Shown here: positions 62,163 through 64,000 of the stretch, piece by piece
Layout of the letters: every line of letters starts with the position of its first letter
Numbering within the stretch: the first letter of the stretch is position 1
Assembly: GCA_900539175.1 (NCBI GenBank)
Contig: UQAW01000014.1
Location: 3,750-67,749, forward strand
DNA: 64,000 bases
Reading direction: 5' to 3'
DNA from: an uncultured Lachnospiraceae bacterium
Lineage (GTDB): Bacteria; Bacillota; Clostridia; Lachnospirales; Lachnospiraceae
Made by a program: the position numbers and the translations under genes
Notes under the pieces: model-generated
The model's database searches: none
What the model saw: only the letters and a program-made list of their open reading frames with translations
Told to the model about the DNA's origin: nothing

Positions 62163-63287
62163 TTGACAAAGAAGTTGCATTGGAAAAAGTTGTTATTGGC
62201 TGTTGGCGTAATCGTACTGATTGTCGGAGCAGGATGTAGAAAAAAACAAGATTCAAAAGCTGCACCAACGCAGGAAGGGACAGTAACGGAGACACCTGTA
62301 CCGACATCTGCACTGACAGCTGAAACACCCACAGCGGAGCCGGCGCAGGAAGGACTGCCTGCGGGTATGGTATACAGTTATCTTACGGGAGAAGCGGTTC
62401 CGGAATCCGTTGGGAGACGGCGGCCGGCAGCAGTTATGCTGAATAATATTCAGGCGGCTTGTCCGCAATATGGAATCAATCATGCAGGCGTGATATACGA
62501 GGCTCCGGTAGAAGGAGGTATCACACGTCTGATGGGTGTATTTGAAGATTATGACAATCTGGACAAAATCGGTTCTGTCAGAAGCTGCAGAGATTATTAT
62601 ATCTTTTATGCGGCAGGTTTTGATGCCATCTATTGCCATTACGGACAGGCAGCGTACGCATTGCCCTATCTGGAGATGCCGGAAGTCAACAACTTAAGCG
62701 GACTGGAGGGATATGGCGATAAGGTGTATTATCGTTCTTCCGACAGGAAGCCGCCGCATAACGCCTACACCAGTTTCGAAGGAATCCAGAAGGGAATCGA
62801 GATCAACGGTTACCGGCAGGAGTATGCAGATGATTTTTCAAGTTCGTATCAGTTTGCACCTGTGGGACAGCAGGTAAATCTGGACAATGGTATCGCGGCA
62901 AATACGGTAAAACCAGGCGGCTATAATTACAATAATCCATGGTTTACGTATAATCCTGGGACAGGGCTTTACGATCGTTTTCAATACGGCAAAGAACAAA
63001 TTGACGACGAGACGGGAGAACAGATTTCCGTGAAGAATATTATTTTACAGAATTCTGCCTGGAAAAAGTATGACGATAACGGTTACCTGAATATTGATGT
63101 GAATACTCCGGGAACCGGCGTGTATATTACCAATGGAAAAGCGATTGATATTACATGGAGTAAAAAAGATACCTGGGGACCTACGTATTATTATGATACT
63201 GACGGAAACCAGATTACGATGAACCGGGGGAAGACCTGGGTATGCATTATTCTGGACAGTTCTGCCGGTGGCACTGTAATTGAATAA
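62163..63287 (+). CDS. DUF3048 lipoprotein (YerB-like)
   Basis: The 374-residue protein starts with TTG at 62163 behind GGAAGGGG. It has a signal peptide with lipobox IVGAGC (Cys25), a Thr/Pro-rich spacer (~30-65), and the DUF3048 domain: RRPAAVMLNNIQAACPQYG, EAPVEGGITRLMGVF, IGSVRSCRDYYIFYA and RGKTWVCIIL near the end. The YerB family is of unknown function and is thought to act at the cell surface. It is 3 bases after ybeY and probably co-transcribed. The C terminus looks complete. Confidence 0.9.
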   Translation: MTKKLHWKKLLLAVGVIVLIVGAGCRKKQDSKAAPTQEGTVTETPVPTSALTAETPTAEPAQEGLPAGMVYSYLTGEAVPESVGRRRPAAVMLNNIQAACPQYGINHAGVIYEAPVEGGITRLMGVFEDYDNLDKIGSVRSCRDYYIFYAAGFDAIYCHYGQAAYALPYLEMPEVNNLSGLEGYGDKVYYRSSDRKPPHNAYTSFEGIQKGIEINGYRQEYADDFSSSYQFAPVGQQVNLDNGIAANTVKPGGYNYNNPWFTYNPGTGLYDRFQYGKEQIDDETGEQISVKNIILQNSAWKKYDDNGYLNIDVNTPGTGVYITNGKAIDITWSKKDTWGPTYYYDTDGNQITMNRGKTWVCIILDSSAGGTVIE

Positions 63288-63451
63288 ATCCTGAAAATCA
63301 GGCGATATTATGGATAAAGATGGAATTATTCACAGGTAGTGTAAAGTGGCCTATGAAAAAAATGGGGATAAAAAAGCCTCACAGGAACCCTGAAAAACGT
63401 AGATATGTTAGTTATTGACAGTGTCCGCCGGATACTTAACGGGTATATTTT

Positions 63452-63696
63452 ATGCGTCCGGTACTTGCAAATCTGTTTTTACACTATGTGTTTGATGATT
63501 TCATGGTAAAGAATTTCCGACAATACCGTGGGTAAGATGTGCTGATGCTAGAATCGCACACTGTGTATCTGAAAAGCAGGAAAAATATCTGAAACGGAGA
63601 ATGGCACAAAGATTTCGGGAGTATGGTCTGAAACTGAATCTGGAAAAGACAAGGATAGTATACTGCAAAGATAATGGCCGTGGAGACCAGCTATGA
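63452..63696 (+). pseudogene. fragment of a group II intron reverse transcriptase/maturase
   Basis: The frame from ATG 63452 reads RPVLANLFLHYVFDDFMV, the conserved region before the RT active site, and stops at TAA near 63534. Shifting one frame restores homology: WVRCADARIAHCVSEKQEKY then RFREYGLKLNLEKTRIVYC, ending TGA 63694-63696. The active-site YADD box has become CADA, so the fragment is dead twice over. The 5' part, the X/thumb region and the intron ends are missing. Bases 63288-63451 hold no gene. Confidence 0.8.
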
Positions 63697-63816
63697 AAAG
63701 TCAAGTATAAAATAGCAAAAAATTCATTTTTCATATTGATGGTAAAAAAGGGCAACTTTAATAAAGCTCCCTTAGGGTGTATTTTCAAAATCTATCAATA
63801 TTGGTATACAGACCTC

Positions 63817-63960
63817 TTATTCGAGGTTAAATTCTACTTTGTCAGTGAGCATCTTCCAGATGACTCTGACAAGCTTGCCGGCACAGTGTCCAAGGGCATT
63901 GTAGTGGGTCCGGCCTTCGGCTCTCTTAGCATTAGTGTTAGAATATAAATAGTACAAAAT
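63817..63960 (-). pseudogene. C-terminal fragment of an IS110-like transposase
   Basis: On the minus strand a short open frame (stop at 63817-63819) encodes about 47 residues including KRAEGRTHYNALGHCAGKLV and RVIWKMLTDKVEFNLE, which resembles the C-terminal end of IS110-family transposases (Gly, His, Ala and Lys-Leu pattern). The rest of the enzyme would lie to the right, but the frame is soon interrupted by stops and AT-rich sequence. It may continue outside the window or be a fragment only. Confidence 0.6.
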
Positions 63961-64000
63961 AAACATGACCATTTTCAATAAATATTATATGATAGACATA

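Overview
The window reads as chromosome of a spore-forming, low-to-mid GC Bacillota, most likely a Lachnospiraceae-type gut Clostridium. The evidence is a surface (SLH) arabinofuranosidase, an Nfn-type bifurcating transhydrogenase, LL-diaminopimelate aminotransferase, tRNA-dependent amidation (GatCAB) with an archaeal-type AspRS, Rex, and sporulation genes yqfC and yqfD. No phage or plasmid genes, rRNA, tRNA or CRISPR array were seen. The only mobile DNA is a decayed intron reverse transcriptase and a transposase tail at the right edge.

Layout. 1-5764: the 3' part of a GH51 arabinofuranosidase with SLH repeats, a Cys/Gly-rich mini-protein behind a sigma-K-like promoter, a Csp-like subtilase and purF. 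5896-19450: a nitrogen block with an ammonium transporter fused to a PII domain (with a terminator in its leader), pyrG, gltB-gltD, glnA, an ANTAR protein and dapL. 19482-24816: a T-box leader, a 209-bp palindrome and aspS-gatCAB. 24849-32877: an AprX-like subtilase, a GntR regulator with its operator and icd, an ABC-F ATPase, rex, nnrD and mazF. 32953-41950: yebC, tepA, uppP, ftsK, a zinc-ribbon/TPR membrane protein, nfnAB and a Dabb protein. 42145-46760: a metallo-beta-lactamase-fold protein, rlmH, a split chromate transporter with a divergent LysR regulator, and a DUF305 protein. 47106-54109: a Bce-like ABC transporter with its two-component system, then an alanine/glycine:sodium symporter behind a long leader. 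54312-63287: a HAD phosphatase, an RsmH-like methyltransferase, a lipoprotein, a repeat-rich intergenic region, an NYN-LOTUS protein, DUF2284, and yqfC-yqfD-phoH-ybeY with a DUF3048 lipoprotein. 63452-63960: mobile-element remnants.

How the parts fit. Nitrogen enters through the Amt-PII protein, is fixed by GlnA and GltBD, and is spent by PurF and CTP synthase. The ANTAR protein beside glnA and the alternative hairpins in the amt leader suggest control by antitermination. The T-box before aspS-gatCAB carries the overlapping triplets GAA and AAC, which would let one leader sense both tRNA(Glu) and tRNA(Asn), the two tRNA families this operon serves.

The signals least explained by ordinary annotation are non-coding: long imperfect palindromes (19792-20000, 56932-57190), a smaller repeat family sharing a CGATTGC/GCAATCG core, three tandem 75-bp units before the NYN gene, and structured leaders of gltB and the AGCS symporter. 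All functional calls come from reading the sequence; no database search was run.
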